From positions 62,001-126,000 of the forward strand of contig JALHRR010000002.1 of assembly GCA_022841345.1 (NCBI GenBank): a stretch of 64,000 nucleotides of DNA. Reading direction: 5' to 3'. The first letter of the stretch is position 1, and every line of letters starts with the position of its first letter. Made by a program: the position numbers and the translations under genes. Shown piece after piece: positions 17,522 to 25,992 of the stretch. Source of the stretch: Saprospiraceae bacterium. Lineage in GTDB: Bacteria; Bacteroidota; Bacteroidia; Chitinophagales; Saprospiraceae. A model generated the notes under the pieces. The model was not told where the DNA came from and made no database searches. It saw only the letters and a program-made list of their open reading frames with translations.

Positions 17522-19061
17522 ATTTGACCAATGGTACAATAAAAAAATGGATGAGCAGGATGTAGCTTATTCAGAAAGCTCCTGGGATTCCTTTTCTCAG
17601 CAGCTGAATCAGTTACCCGGTAGCCGGAAACGGAGAAGGCCATTTATGTATATTTGGGTACTTGCCCTGACTTTGATCGTAGGAGCAGGTAGTATATTTG
17701 CCTGGCAGGCATTCAATAATCCTGGAATAAACCAGGAAATTCTTATTTCTACAGAAGAGGAAGATTCCAATGCTATTCCAGCAACAAAGTCAGAATCGGA
17801 TGAAGCTGTTAAGGAAAATAATAGCGGGCAGCCATTAGCTGCTAATATATTGCCTGAATCAACTGAAAAATCTTCCATTAATCATTCAGGGCAGTCATTG
17901 AAAGGCTCCATGAAAGAAAGAAATTCTGAAGGTTTAGAATCATCATCTAAACATTCAAAAGGAAAACCTGAATCACAGAAAGCACTTGCTGTTCAAAAGG
18001 GTGAATCAGGTTTAATCAGTGAAGAAGCCAGAAATGAAAACCTTGTTTCTACCGGTAAAGATTTAAAAGAAAACGCTTCGGATCAAATAGGTAGGACAGA
18101 TGCAAGTTCTGTTGAAAGACCATCGAATGTTACTGAAATAAAAGCAAACGTAGTTTCATCAGAAACTTCTGATGCAAAGTTGGTAAGCTCATCTGATAAA
18201 TCGACAGAGATTTTTGAAAATTCTTCCTTAGTTGCTGATCATTCTGCAGGACAGCATGTGCTCGCTCCACTCAATATTGAAATTAAAAGTTTGGAACAAG
18301 AATCAATGGATCTTCCCAAATCTGCTTTGTTGATGAGTGATATTAATTCAATGTCGCCAACAATAGTCGAATGTTGTCCTTTCAAGGGGTGGTCACATAA
18401 TGTGGAAATAGGTGCACAATTTTTCCCGGGAATAAATGAAGGCTCAAGATTTTTCACTGGATTGCAGGGTGCTTATCATCTGCAATATCGATGGGCTCAG
18501 AGATGGAGTGCATCAGCCGGAGCAGGAGTACTGCAGAGATGGGGAAGTTTTGGCGGATTCCAGGATAGTCCTCAGGATATTTATACAACAACCAAAGTAA
18601 GAAGGGGATTTTTGCTGGTTCCGTCATCTGCTACTTATATGCAGATTCCTGCAATGGTAAACTTCCACGCGGGTAAACACATTATTAGTGCAGGAGTACG
18701 TACACTCTTTCTGCTTGGAATTAAAGGACAACTGGATCAATATCAGGTACAAAGAAGCGGTAATGAGGCAGATTTGAGCTTCAATTCAAATACGGTTAAC
18801 AGAGGATGGATTAATGATAGCGGATTCAGATCTATTGTACCTGAATACATGCTTTCCTATAGTTATCAGTTGAACAAACATTGGTCAGTTTCTTTCAGCG
18901 GAGCCTGGATGCCAAATGGGATTGCATTTGCTGAAAAGACTGACGAAAATCCAGATATTCTGGAAAGTCTGACAGCCGGATCTCAAAGTAGTAGTGGTCA
19001 GCAGCCATTTTTATTGGAAGATAAATGGCAGGTTGGAATGGCTTTAAGATTTAAATTTTAA
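17514..19061 (+). CDS. Putative dual-membrane anti-sigma factor with C-terminal barrel-like domain (cassette 2)
   Basis: This 515-aa protein has the same layout as the gene at 13199. A short N-terminus carries ESSWDSFSQQLNQL, a pattern common at the start of membrane anti-sigma factors. A basic stop precedes one transmembrane helix at about 44-65. A long Ser/Glu/Lys-rich, probably disordered linker covers about 70-280. A barrel-like C-terminal domain (about 290-515) ends in Phe (ALRFKF), the classic outer-membrane assembly signal. A linker of about 210 residues is long enough to cross the periplasm. It is translated from a strong AGGAGGT ribosome site and overlaps the sigma gene by 8 bases. 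The anti-sigma role is inferred. Confidence 0.72.
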   Translation: MDKFDQWYNKKMDEQDVAYSESSWDSFSQQLNQLPGSRKRRRPFMYIWVLALTLIVGAGSIFAWQAFNNPGINQEILISTEEEDSNAIPATKSESDEAVKENNSGQPLAANILPESTEKSSINHSGQSLKGSMKERNSEGLESSSKHSKGKPESQKALAVQKGESGLISEEARNENLVSTGKDLKENASDQIGRTDASSVERPSNVTEIKANVVSSETSDAKLVSSSDKSTEIFENSSLVADHSAGQHVLAPLNIEIKSLEQESMDLPKSALLMSDINSMSPTIVECCPFKGWSHNVEIGAQFFPGINEGSRFFTGLQGAYHLQYRWAQRWSASAGAGVLQRWGSFGGFQDSPQDIYTTTKVRRGFLLVPSSATYMQIPAMVNFHAGKHIISAGVRTLFLLGIKGQLDQYQVQRSGNEADLSFNSNTVNRGWINDSGFRSIVPEYMLSYSYQLNKHWSVSFSGAWMPNGIAFAEKTDENPDILESLTAGSQSSSGQQPFLLEDKWQVGMALRFKF

Positions 19062-19070
19062 TTTAAGAAA

Positions 19071-20183
19071 ATGAGATTGTATTCTGTTTGGATTTTTTTT
19101 GTAATAGTAATCATCACTTTCGGAGGATGTAGTAAGCTGGATTTACCGGACTCTTCTACAGCAGGTATTGCTTTTGGAGTGGAAGGGAATTTGGATGAAA
19201 ATCCATTTTATATTGGTCTTGACAGTTTTGATTATGAGTTTACGACTGAATTAAACAAATTTATGGATCTGGATATCTTTTCCGGGGGATTCAATTCATT
19301 CGATGATAGTAATTGGAAGATGAATTTTCATATCCGTAATAATCAGTCAGGAGATTTATTTGATTCTATTTATTGGTCTGTGCCCAGAACTTTACCATAT
19401 TATTTCTCAGGATTATCATCTACTACCAGTCAATGGCCGGTGAATTATGAACTTTTTTCAAGCAGCAGTACTGTTTCAGAAGCCCGAACTACCATTCAAC
19501 CAGGTAACATAGAAATTCCGGGTCTCCAAAATTCAGTTAATCTGACTGTGGGTTCCAATTATACATTTTGTACAGAGTATAAAGCTGATTCCGGAGAGGG
19601 AAAATTCTGCTGTATGTTGAGGCCTGAAGCAAGTACTCCTGTACTCGGAGTAGATTTTGGGGTGGCTGCCATTAGTTTAAATAGTACGCCACTCATAGCA
19701 TCTACATATGGAGACACCTCAGTGCAGGGAACTTACAAATGGTCTACAGGAGCAACAGGGAACACAATAGTAATCAACAGCCCGGGCACGTATGCAGTAA
19801 CTTTCACTGATGAGGATGGCAATACAGTGTCTCATGAAAAGAAAATAGAGCTTAATTCAGCCAATACCGGCTTTCAGGGAGGAGATGTGTACCCTTCAAT
19901 GGACTTAGGTCCTATAATTCAGGCCCCAAATCCTGATATTTTTTCTACCATCGATATTGAATTAATTGACAAAAATGGAAAAGTATATAGCTCAGGCTAC
20001 CAACAGCAACCATCAACTTCAGATTTTGAAATTTTAGAAGTTCGCTTTATTGAGCCGGATTTCTTCAGATTACAAAGAGTCATGGCGCTAAAAGTCAAAT
20101 TTAGGTGCCAGGTTACTTCACTTGATTCGCAGGTAAAAGAATTGACCGGGTTTGAAGGTTGGATAGGAGTGGGGATCAATTAA
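19071..20183 (+). CDS. Lipoprotein of the sigma cassette with one W-S-T-G repeat (cassette 2)
   Basis: This 370-aa lipoprotein has the lipobox TFGGC (Cys near residue 21), followed by KLDLPDSSTAGIAFGVEG, which lines up with VEIPDSTYTGIPFGISG of the cassette 1 paralogue. The FCTEYKADSGEGKFCC segment also has a counterpart there. One repeat, YKWSTGATGNTIVINSPGTY, is the same type as the four repeats in the T9SS protein at 10825. It starts 9 bases after the barrel gene. It may sit in the outer membrane and pass a signal to the barrel domain, but no known domain gives it a function. Confidence 0.75.
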   Translation: MRLYSVWIFFVIVIITFGGCSKLDLPDSSTAGIAFGVEGNLDENPFYIGLDSFDYEFTTELNKFMDLDIFSGGFNSFDDSNWKMNFHIRNNQSGDLFDSIYWSVPRTLPYYFSGLSSTTSQWPVNYELFSSSSTVSEARTTIQPGNIEIPGLQNSVNLTVGSNYTFCTEYKADSGEGKFCCMLRPEASTPVLGVDFGVAAISLNSTPLIASTYGDTSVQGTYKWSTGATGNTIVINSPGTYAVTFTDEDGNTVSHEKKIELNSANTGFQGGDVYPSMDLGPIIQAPNPDIFSTIDIELIDKNGKVYSSGYQQQPSTSDFEILEVRFIEPDFFRLQRVMALKVKFRCQVTSLDSQVKELTGFEGWIGVGIN

Positions 20184-20484
20184 GCTGGTTGCTGGTTGCT
20201 GGTTGCTGGTTGAACAGCGGGTTGGAGTTATGAGTTATGAATGATGAGTTGATCAGCCAAACTGCCCGAAAGAAGCTACAAGCTGCATCGTGTCCCCAAC
20301 CCTTTGGGGAAGTCGCAAGCTACAAGGGAATAGCCGTAAAGATGCATTGAGCCACGAGATTCGAGTGGCGGGAAAACAGCCGGGAAGAAGAAGCTTCGAG
20401 CTATGAGCCACGAGCCGCGAGAAAACAGCCGGAAGGAAGAAGCTTCGAGATATGGAGCCAGAACCAGAAATGAACTGGCAAGCA
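20184..20484. repeat. Intergenic repeat words after cassette 2
   Basis: GCTGGTT tandems, one GAGTTATGA pair, CAGCCGG words and AAGCTACAAGCT words fill the gap. At 20289-20312 a TCCCCAACCCTTTGGGGA hairpin interrupts an AGCTGCA-AGCTACAAG word that is continuous at about 9572. No gene is seen. Confidence 0.6.
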
Positions 20485-20600
20485 CATCACCTTTCAAATT
20501 TTGAAGCTTTGCTGAAAAAATTTGAAAGACATCACTTTTTCAGGGCTTGTCCCCTGAAAAAACATCACCTTTCAAGGCTAAGCCGCAGAAAGACATCACC
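20485..20600. repeat. Hairpin chain (CATCAC family)
   Basis: Three hairpins in a row: CATCACC-TTTCAAATTTT...AAAATTTGAAA; GACATCAC-TTTTTCAGGG-CTTG-TCCCCTGAAAAA; CATCACC-TTTC...GAAA, closing with GACATCACC. The second hairpin is nearly the same as the second one of the chain at 15772. Confidence 0.85.
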
Positions 20601-20636
20601 TGTCCGACGACCACACCCCGATATCACTCGCTCTCC

Positions 20637-23081
20637 CTACGCAGGATCCACATCAATGACATGGCGAAGTCCTGACATTCCCTTGTGTTTCTGAAGGGCT
20701 GACAGCTGAATCAGTGTCTGTGATTTGGCATAATCAAGGACTTTTTGTTTGCGTTCCAGTTTCAATAATATGGTAGCTAAATAGAAATTGCGGACTCGCG
20801 GGACTCCGGGAGTAGCAGGCCCGATCGCGCGAGTTCCGAGGTTTTTCTTAAGAGCCATGGCCAATTGCTCAGCTGCATATTTCAGTTTTTGTGGTTCTTT
20901 ATGCTTCAGGGTTATCTGGATCAGTTTGACAAATGGTGGATAGTGAAATTCCTGCCTTTCATAGATTTCTCTTTTATAAAAGCTATCCAAATCATGATCC
21001 AGGAATTCCTTGATTACCGGATGCTCTGTGTTGTTAGATTGGATCAATACTTTTCCCTGTTCTTCTCGACGGCCCGATCGTCCACTCACCTGAGTCAATA
21101 ACTGAAATGTGCGCTCACTTGCCCTGAAGTCCGGGAAATAAAGTGAATGATCTGCGCTAAGCACGCCTACCAGCCCCACATCATCAAAGTCAAGACCTTT
21201 TGTAATCATCTGAGTTCCGACAAGAATATCTATCTGGCCTTCCGCAAATTGCTCCAGAATCTGCTCCAGTTGGATTTTTGTTTTGACACTATCAGCATCC
21301 ATTCTTGCTATTCGGGCTTCCGGGAAGTAGATTTTGATTTCATCTTCAATCTTCTCTGTTCCGAATCCCTTCAATTGCAATTCCAGTGAACCACAAGCAG
21401 GACAAGCCGTAAAAATCTGAGTGCTGTAGCCGCAATAATGACATTTTAATGCGCTGATTTTCTGATGCAAAGTGAGACTCACATCACAGTGGATACATTC
21501 AGCCCGCCAATGACAGATCGTACATTCCTGCACCGGAGAGAAACCTCTGCGGTTTTGAAACAAGATTACCTTTTGGTTTTTATTGAATGTTTTTTCCATC
21601 TCCTCCAGCATATCCTTCGTGAAGATAGATACCATTCTATTTTCAAGTCTGGCTTTTCGCAAGTCGACTAATTGCAATTCAGGCAATTGTGCTTTACCGA
21701 ATCTCTCCAGCATTTCCACATAGCCAAACTTACCAGATTTTGCCATGTACAAGGATTCTATTGAAGGTGTTGCGGTTCCGAGTATGACTTTCGCACCTAT
21801 TTGCTGAGCCAGATAAATGGCTGCATCCCGCGCATGATAGCGGGGATTGGGCTCGTGTTGTTTATAGGATGGATCGTGTTCTTCATCAATGATGATGAGG
21901 CGAAGATCTCTGAAAGGCAATAGGAGGGAGGATCTGGCTCCAACGACCAGCTGATGTCCATTGTAAATGGCTTGCCAGATTTCGACGCGTTTATTGGCAT
22001 TCAGTCGGGAGTGATAAGATAGCATCCTTCCTCCGTATTGTTCGCTGAGACGGATTTCCATCTGAGAGGTGAGACTTATCTCAGGCAATAAATAAAGTAT
22101 TTGTCCTCCACTGGCAAGTATTTCATGAATCAACTCCTGATAAATCCTTGTTTTACCTGATCCTGTGATCCCTCTGAGCAATACTACCTGATGCTGTTTT
22201 AATTCTGAGCGGAGATGTTCATAGCTTTTCTGCTGATAGGCTGACATAGGAAGCAAGTGATCCTTCATCGCAGTGTGCTGTTCCAAACGGCTCTGCACCA
22301 ATGAATATACTTCGAAAATCCCTTTGTCACAAAGTCCTTTAATTGCTGTTGCATCTGTTTGTGCCTGCTTGATCAGCATGGATTTGCTAAGGGTGGGCTG
22401 GGATTTTATTAGCTGGAAATAGGCTAGTAAAGTATTTGTCTGTTTCTCCGAACGTGACGTCAATGCGAAGAGATCATTCCAGGTAGATGGGTCGCGATAT
22501 AGTGAGGCAAGCCGCACATAATCTGCCTGACGGGGCTTATAACTTTGTTTGGCTTCTTCTTCGATGAATGCAATTTCCAGCGCTACTGCTTCCTGAATGA
22601 TTTTATAAATTACTTTCTTTTGAAGAATTTCATGAATGTCCTGAATCCTCAATCTCCCCTGAATGCTCAGTGCCTCCTGGATGAGATACAAGTCATCCGA
22701 CAAAGTGGAAGGGTCATGCAGATGCTGTGGATTATAAACGAGAAAAGTTTCGCTGTTCAGCTTCAGCGCACCCGGCAATGCAGCCAGCATGACTTCACCA
22801 ATAGTACAGCAATAATAATATGCCATCCAAAGCCAGAAATCCATTTGCACAGGGTGAATCAGCGGCTGATCATCCAGTCTCCCCAGAATGAATTTGAGTT
22901 TGTCATCCCTTACATCCCGTTTTTCAATTCTTTGTACTATTCCGCTGTAGATTTTCTGCTTGCCAAACTGTACTTCTACCCGCATGCCCACCATAAGACC
23001 AGCTTCCAGTTCCTCGGGGACTTTGAAAGTATAGGCCTTAGGCACAGCAACAGGAAGAATGACGTCGGCACAGGTGATCAT
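20637..23081 (-). CDS. priA: Primosomal protein N' (replication restart helicase PriA)
   Basis: This 814-aa helicase reloads the replisome at stalled forks. The N-terminal DNA-binding domain covers about 1-105. The helicase core has Walker A GITGSGKT (304-311), a DEEH box (LIIIDEEHDPSYK) and GRSGR in the C-terminal lobe. A zinc-binding insert shows CTICHWRAECIHCD, CHYCG and CPACG. The length is slightly above that of E. coli PriA but normal for Bacteroidota. It stands alone between two repeat blocks. The ATG at 23081 begins the conserved CADVILPVAVPKAYTF segment. Confidence 0.97.
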   Translation of the reverse strand: MITCADVILPVAVPKAYTFKVPEELEAGLMVGMRVEVQFGKQKIYSGIVQRIEKRDVRDDKLKFILGRLDDQPLIHPVQMDFWLWMAYYYCCTIGEVMLAALPGALKLNSETFLVYNPQHLHDPSTLSDDLYLIQEALSIQGRLRIQDIHEILQKKVIYKIIQEAVALEIAFIEEEAKQSYKPRQADYVRLASLYRDPSTWNDLFALTSRSEKQTNTLLAYFQLIKSQPTLSKSMLIKQAQTDATAIKGLCDKGIFEVYSLVQSRLEQHTAMKDHLLPMSAYQQKSYEHLRSELKQHQVVLLRGITGSGKTRIYQELIHEILASGGQILYLLPEISLTSQMEIRLSEQYGGRMLSYHSRLNANKRVEIWQAIYNGHQLVVGARSSLLLPFRDLRLIIIDEEHDPSYKQHEPNPRYHARDAAIYLAQQIGAKVILGTATPSIESLYMAKSGKFGYVEMLERFGKAQLPELQLVDLRKARLENRMVSIFTKDMLEEMEKTFNKNQKVILFQNRRGFSPVQECTICHWRAECIHCDVSLTLHQKISALKCHYCGYSTQIFTACPACGSLELQLKGFGTEKIEDEIKIYFPEARIARMDADSVKTKIQLEQILEQFAEGQIDILVGTQMITKGLDFDDVGLVGVLSADHSLYFPDFRASERTFQLLTQVSGRSGRREEQGKVLIQSNNTEHPVIKEFLDHDLDSFYKREIYERQEFHYPPFVKLIQITLKHKEPQKLKYAAEQLAMALKKNLGTRAIGPATPGVPRVRNFYLATILLKLERKQKVLDYAKSQTLIQLSALQKHKGMSGLRHVIDVDPA

Positions 23082-23393
23082 GGAAAATTGGTTTGGGTTT
23101 GTGTGTGAGTGTGGGTGTGGTTCGTTAAAGCGTTGAAGCGTATATGCGTTGAAGCGGAGTGTGGGAGTGAGTTGTGGGTTATGAGTGTGGTTCGTTGAGG
23201 AGTTGAGGCGAAGTTCTGGCTTCTAGCTTCTAGCTTCTAGCTTCTAGCTTCTGGCGAACAGCTCAGGTGAGTGTGAGGGTTGTGGGTGTGGAAGCAGCCG
23301 CTTTTGGCCTTTAGCTTTTAGCTGTTGGCGAGCAGCCCGGGTGAGTTTGAGAGTGGGTTTGTATATGCGGGCTAACGCCCGCGGATATTCAGA
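23082..23393. repeat. Intergenic repeat block upstream of priA
   Basis: No gene is seen in these 312 bases. GTGTGAGTGTGGGTGTGG-type words, two GTTGAAGCG words, a four-unit TTCTAGC tandem (about 23219-23250) ending in GGCGAACAGC, and a second AGCTTTTAGC...GGCGAGCAGC unit make up the stretch. The promoter of priA should lie at the left end. Confidence 0.65.
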
Positions 23394-24302
23394 TTAAAAC
23401 AATGGACTTGGGTATTCTCCCGCTTCGGTAAGTTTTGCCAGGGCTTCTGTGACGTCGGCTTTGTCTTCTATGTAGGTGACTCCAAACCATTTATCGTTGG
23501 AGACTTTTACTACGAATTGTCCCAGATTGTTGTTGACGAGATGATCGGCGACCAGGGGGATGAAGTACTCAGCTTTTGGATTGTCCGTATTGTTTTTGGC
23601 AAATTCAGAAAATCCTTTGAGGAGATGATCAAAGATGCTGTGGTGAAATCCCCAGAAATTCATGGATACAGGTGAATCTTCCGGCACTTCGAAAGCCTTG
23701 TCGCCTTCTTCATACAAGACCTTGTCACCTACTCTGCGAATTTTAGTTCGCTCGTTGATTTCTGTCAGCATGTGATTTTCATCCATTTGGCAGACTCCTC
23801 TGGATACATACCCATTGTCAGAAAGTGTATTTTTCAGGACATATCCTATGATACCGTGCTGGGTAGGAGAAACTTCGTTTTTAAGGAATGAAGCCATTTC
23901 CATGAATCCATTTCTGCCATAAAAATCATCAGCGTTGATGACCGCAAATGGTTCGTTGATGATATCTTTTGCGACTAAAACAGCGTGACCAGTTCCCCAG
24001 GGTTTTGTACGATCAGTTGTAATATCAACTCCTTTGATGGGTGTATTCACATCCTGATTGACAAAATGGATTTCTGCCAGATGGGCAAATTTGTTGGTTA
24101 CTTTTTCCTTGAAAGCATCCAGGAATTCGTTCCTGATGATGAATACCAGTTTATTGAATCCGGCCTGAATGGCGTCATAGATAGAGTAGTCGATGATGGT
24201 TTCGCCATTCGGTCCTACATCGTCCAGTTGCTTTAATCCGCCATAGCGGCTTCCCATTCCGGCAGCGAGGATGACAAGGGTTGTTTTATTTTCTGTAGAC
24301 AT
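23394..24302 (-). CDS. Sugar nucleotidyltransferase (NTP-transferase family)
   Basis: This 302-aa protein has a GT-A-type nucleotidyltransferase fold. The N-terminal signature LAAGMGSRYGGLKQ is the nucleotide-binding G-x-G-x-R...K motif, and INADDFYGR supplies the metal-binding aspartate. It belongs to the Bacteroidota group annotated as nucleotidyltransferases or UTP-glucose-1-phosphate uridylyltransferase-like enzymes; the exact sugar and nucleotide cannot be fixed from sequence. It is monocistronic, with a repeat element 74 bases upstream of its start. Confidence 0.88.
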   Translation of the reverse strand: MSTENKTTLVILAAGMGSRYGGLKQLDDVGPNGETIIDYSIYDAIQAGFNKLVFIIRNEFLDAFKEKVTNKFAHLAEIHFVNQDVNTPIKGVDITTDRTKPWGTGHAVLVAKDIINEPFAVINADDFYGRNGFMEMASFLKNEVSPTQHGIIGYVLKNTLSDNGYVSRGVCQMDENHMLTEINERTKIRRVGDKVLYEEGDKAFEVPEDSPVSMNFWGFHHSIFDHLLKGFSEFAKNNTDNPKAEYFIPLVADHLVNNNLGQFVVKVSNDKWFGVTYIEDKADVTEALAKLTEAGEYPSPLF

Positions 24303-24375
24303 ATTTGTGGTTTTATATAAGGTGTATGATTTGTGTTTATTTATAGTGCATTCGATCCAAATTTACTTCTCGGGA

Positions 24376-24505
24376 TTTTGTCATCCCCCAAAGCTTTGGG
24401 GACAAGTGATTTTTGCAAAAGGAAAAAATCCCGCCAAAACTTGATCTTTAGTTTTTTACCCGGGGTTTTACCCCGGGTTGTTTATATGTTACCCCTTCGG
24501 GGTAA
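24376..24505 (+). repeat. Dispersed repeat with ACCCGGGGT hairpins, copy 1
   Basis: Shares an ordered set of blocks with 60458-60570: TTTTGTCA, TTTTTGC, AAAAAT, CGCCAAAAC, ACCCGGGGTT-x-TACCCCGGGTT, and a final TACCCC...GGGGTA hairpin. Relative to copy 2 this copy contains an extra piece centred on the CCCCAAAGCTTTGGGG palindrome. Confidence 0.85.
24386..24401. repeat. 16-bp perfect palindrome, copy 1 of 3
   Basis: CCCCAAAGCTTTGGGG, identical to copies at 41853 and 59986. It lies inside the dispersed repeat at the point where the second copy of that repeat is uninterrupted. Confidence 0.9.
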
Positions 24506-24563
24506 TTCGCCACATGTTACCTCTCTGGGGTAATTCATTATAGTTACTCCTCCGGGATGATTT
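24487..24563. repeat. Three tandem GTTACC hairpin units
   Basis: TGTTACCCCTTCGGGGTAAT, then TGTTACCTCTCTGGGGTAAT, then a diverged GTTACTCCTCCGGGATGAT follow each other at ~28-base spacing. The first overlaps the end of the dispersed repeat. The units lie downstream of the GNAT gene on the minus strand. Confidence 0.8.
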
Positions 24564-24690
24564 TTCGCAATTTTCATTTTTTTATTAATTACTGAACTTA
24601 CGTTAATATTGAAACCGCGGCTACTATTTGGTAAACCACTCTCAGGTGTTTTTGTTAATTGCTTCAATCTTTGCATTCTACCTAAAATAA

Positions 24691-25125
24691 TTATTTCAGA
24701 GTTTTCTGCATTTTTGCATGCGGAATATTTACTTCTGTGAATGGTTTTCCGACTATTTTGTATCCCATTTTTTCATAGAAAGGGATGGCAGTCTCTCTGG
24801 CATGACAGATCATTTTTTGATATCCCAGTTCTGAAGCTTTTTCTTCTGAGGCTATCACCAATTGTTTGCCGATGCCCAGGCCCTGTGCCCGGGAAGCGAC
24901 TGCGACTTGTCTCATCTTCATTGTTTTTTCATCCACTGAGCTGAGAATCAGACAGGCAACCAGTCCAAAATTGGTATCGTAATATCCCAGATGAATATCA
25001 GCCCATTCCTTTGCCAACACATCAGGATCGAATGTCATATTCAAGGGCTTGCGCAGAATGGTATCCCGCAGTGCTACTGATTCATCATATTCCGGCGTAC
25101 CAAATTCTATTTCAATAACAGGCAT
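24691..25125 (-). CDS. GNAT family N-acetyltransferase
   Basis: This 144-aa acetyl-CoA-dependent acyltransferase shows the GNAT core. Motif A is MRQVAVASRAQGLGIGKQL (Q/R-x2-G-x-G/A, binding the acetyl-CoA pyrophosphate near residues 80-95). Next come GYQKMICHARETAIPFYEKM, with the Y residue that often acts as general acid, and GYKIVGK. The substrate is not predictable. It lies 15 bases downstream of the HMG-CoA-lyase-like gene on the same strand and is probably co-transcribed with it. Confidence 0.88.
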   Translation of the reverse strand: MPVIEIEFGTPEYDESVALRDTILRKPLNMTFDPDVLAKEWADIHLGYYDTNFGLVACLILSSVDEKTMKMRQVAVASRAQGLGIGKQLVIASEEKASELGYQKMICHARETAIPFYEKMGYKIVGKPFTEVNIPHAKMQKTLK

Positions 25126-25140
25126 GCTGTTTTCTGTGGT

Positions 25141-25992
25141 TTAATGAGGAAAAATTTCAAGGGCGATGGCCATGGATTGATTAAAAGCCTTCCGGTCGAT
25201 TTCAATATCTGCATTGATTTCATCAAAGTATTGGATCAGATTTTCAGTCGGCATATTACCTGTCAAATCATCTTTGGCCATGGGACATCCACCGTATCCT
25301 TTGATGGCAGAGTCAAATCTTCTGCATCCTGCCTGATAAGCCGCTTCTACTTTCTCCCTCCAGCTATGCGGCATGGTATGCAAGTGTGCGCCAAATTCAA
25401 TATCCGGATACGCAGGAATCACATTCGAAAACAAATATTTGATACTCTGCGGATTAGCTACGCCTATTGTGTCCGAAAGCGACAAAATTCTCACCCCCAT
25501 TTCATGCAGTTTTTCCACCCATTTCAGCACAATTTCGGCATTCCAGATATCGCCATATGGATTTCCGAATCCCATTGAGATATATACGACCAGTTCCCGA
25601 TTTTTTGCCACGCAAAGCGATTGAATCTCCGCAACACGCTCCGTTGATTCCGAAATCGTAGCGTTGGTATTTCTCAGTTGAAATGTTTCAGATATAGAAA
25701 ATGGATAGCCCAGATAAGCGATTTCGGGGTGCGTCAGCGCTTGTTCAGCTCCGCGGGTATTGGCTACAATAGCGAGTAATTTGGTACTATTTCCCTTCAG
25801 ATTGAGCTTCGAAAGCACCTCCTCAGTATCCCGCATTTGCGGAATCGCTTTAGGGGACACAAAGCTCCCGAAGTCCAGTGTATCATATCCTGCTTTGAGC
25901 AATTGATTGATGTACCTGACTTTGGAATCTGTATCGATAAACTGTTTGATGCCTTGCATAGCATCTCTGGGACATTCGATCAGTTTGAGCAT
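25141..25992 (-). CDS. Hydroxymethylglutaryl-CoA lyase
   Basis: This 283-aa TIM-barrel enzyme of the HMGL-like family probably cleaves HMG-CoA to acetyl-CoA and acetoacetate in leucine breakdown. It begins LIECPRDAMQG (the E-x-x-R-D metal/substrate motif), contains the metal-binding HLH segment (GAHLHTMPHSW), and has the lyase signature IKGYGGCPMAKDD with the catalytic Cys in GGCP near residue 244. The GGCP loop separates it from isopropylmalate and citramalate synthases. It is the first gene of a two-gene unit with the GNAT gene. No other leucine-catabolism gene is close. Confidence 0.88.
   Translation of the reverse strand: MLKLIECPRDAMQGIKQFIDTDSKVRYINQLLKAGYDTLDFGSFVSPKAIPQMRDTEEVLSKLNLKGNSTKLLAIVANTRGAEQALTHPEIAYLGYPFSISETFQLRNTNATISESTERVAEIQSLCVAKNRELVVYISMGFGNPYGDIWNAEIVLKWVEKLHEMGVRILSLSDTIGVANPQSIKYLFSNVIPAYPDIEFGAHLHTMPHSWREKVEAAYQAGCRRFDSAIKGYGGCPMAKDDLTGNMPTENLIQYFDEINADIEIDRKAFNQSMAIALEIFPH

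Noticed and set aside
20452-20694. An 80-codon plus-strand frame near the end of priA
   Set aside because: It reads through a hairpin chain and into the end of priA on the opposite strand, with low-complexity translation.
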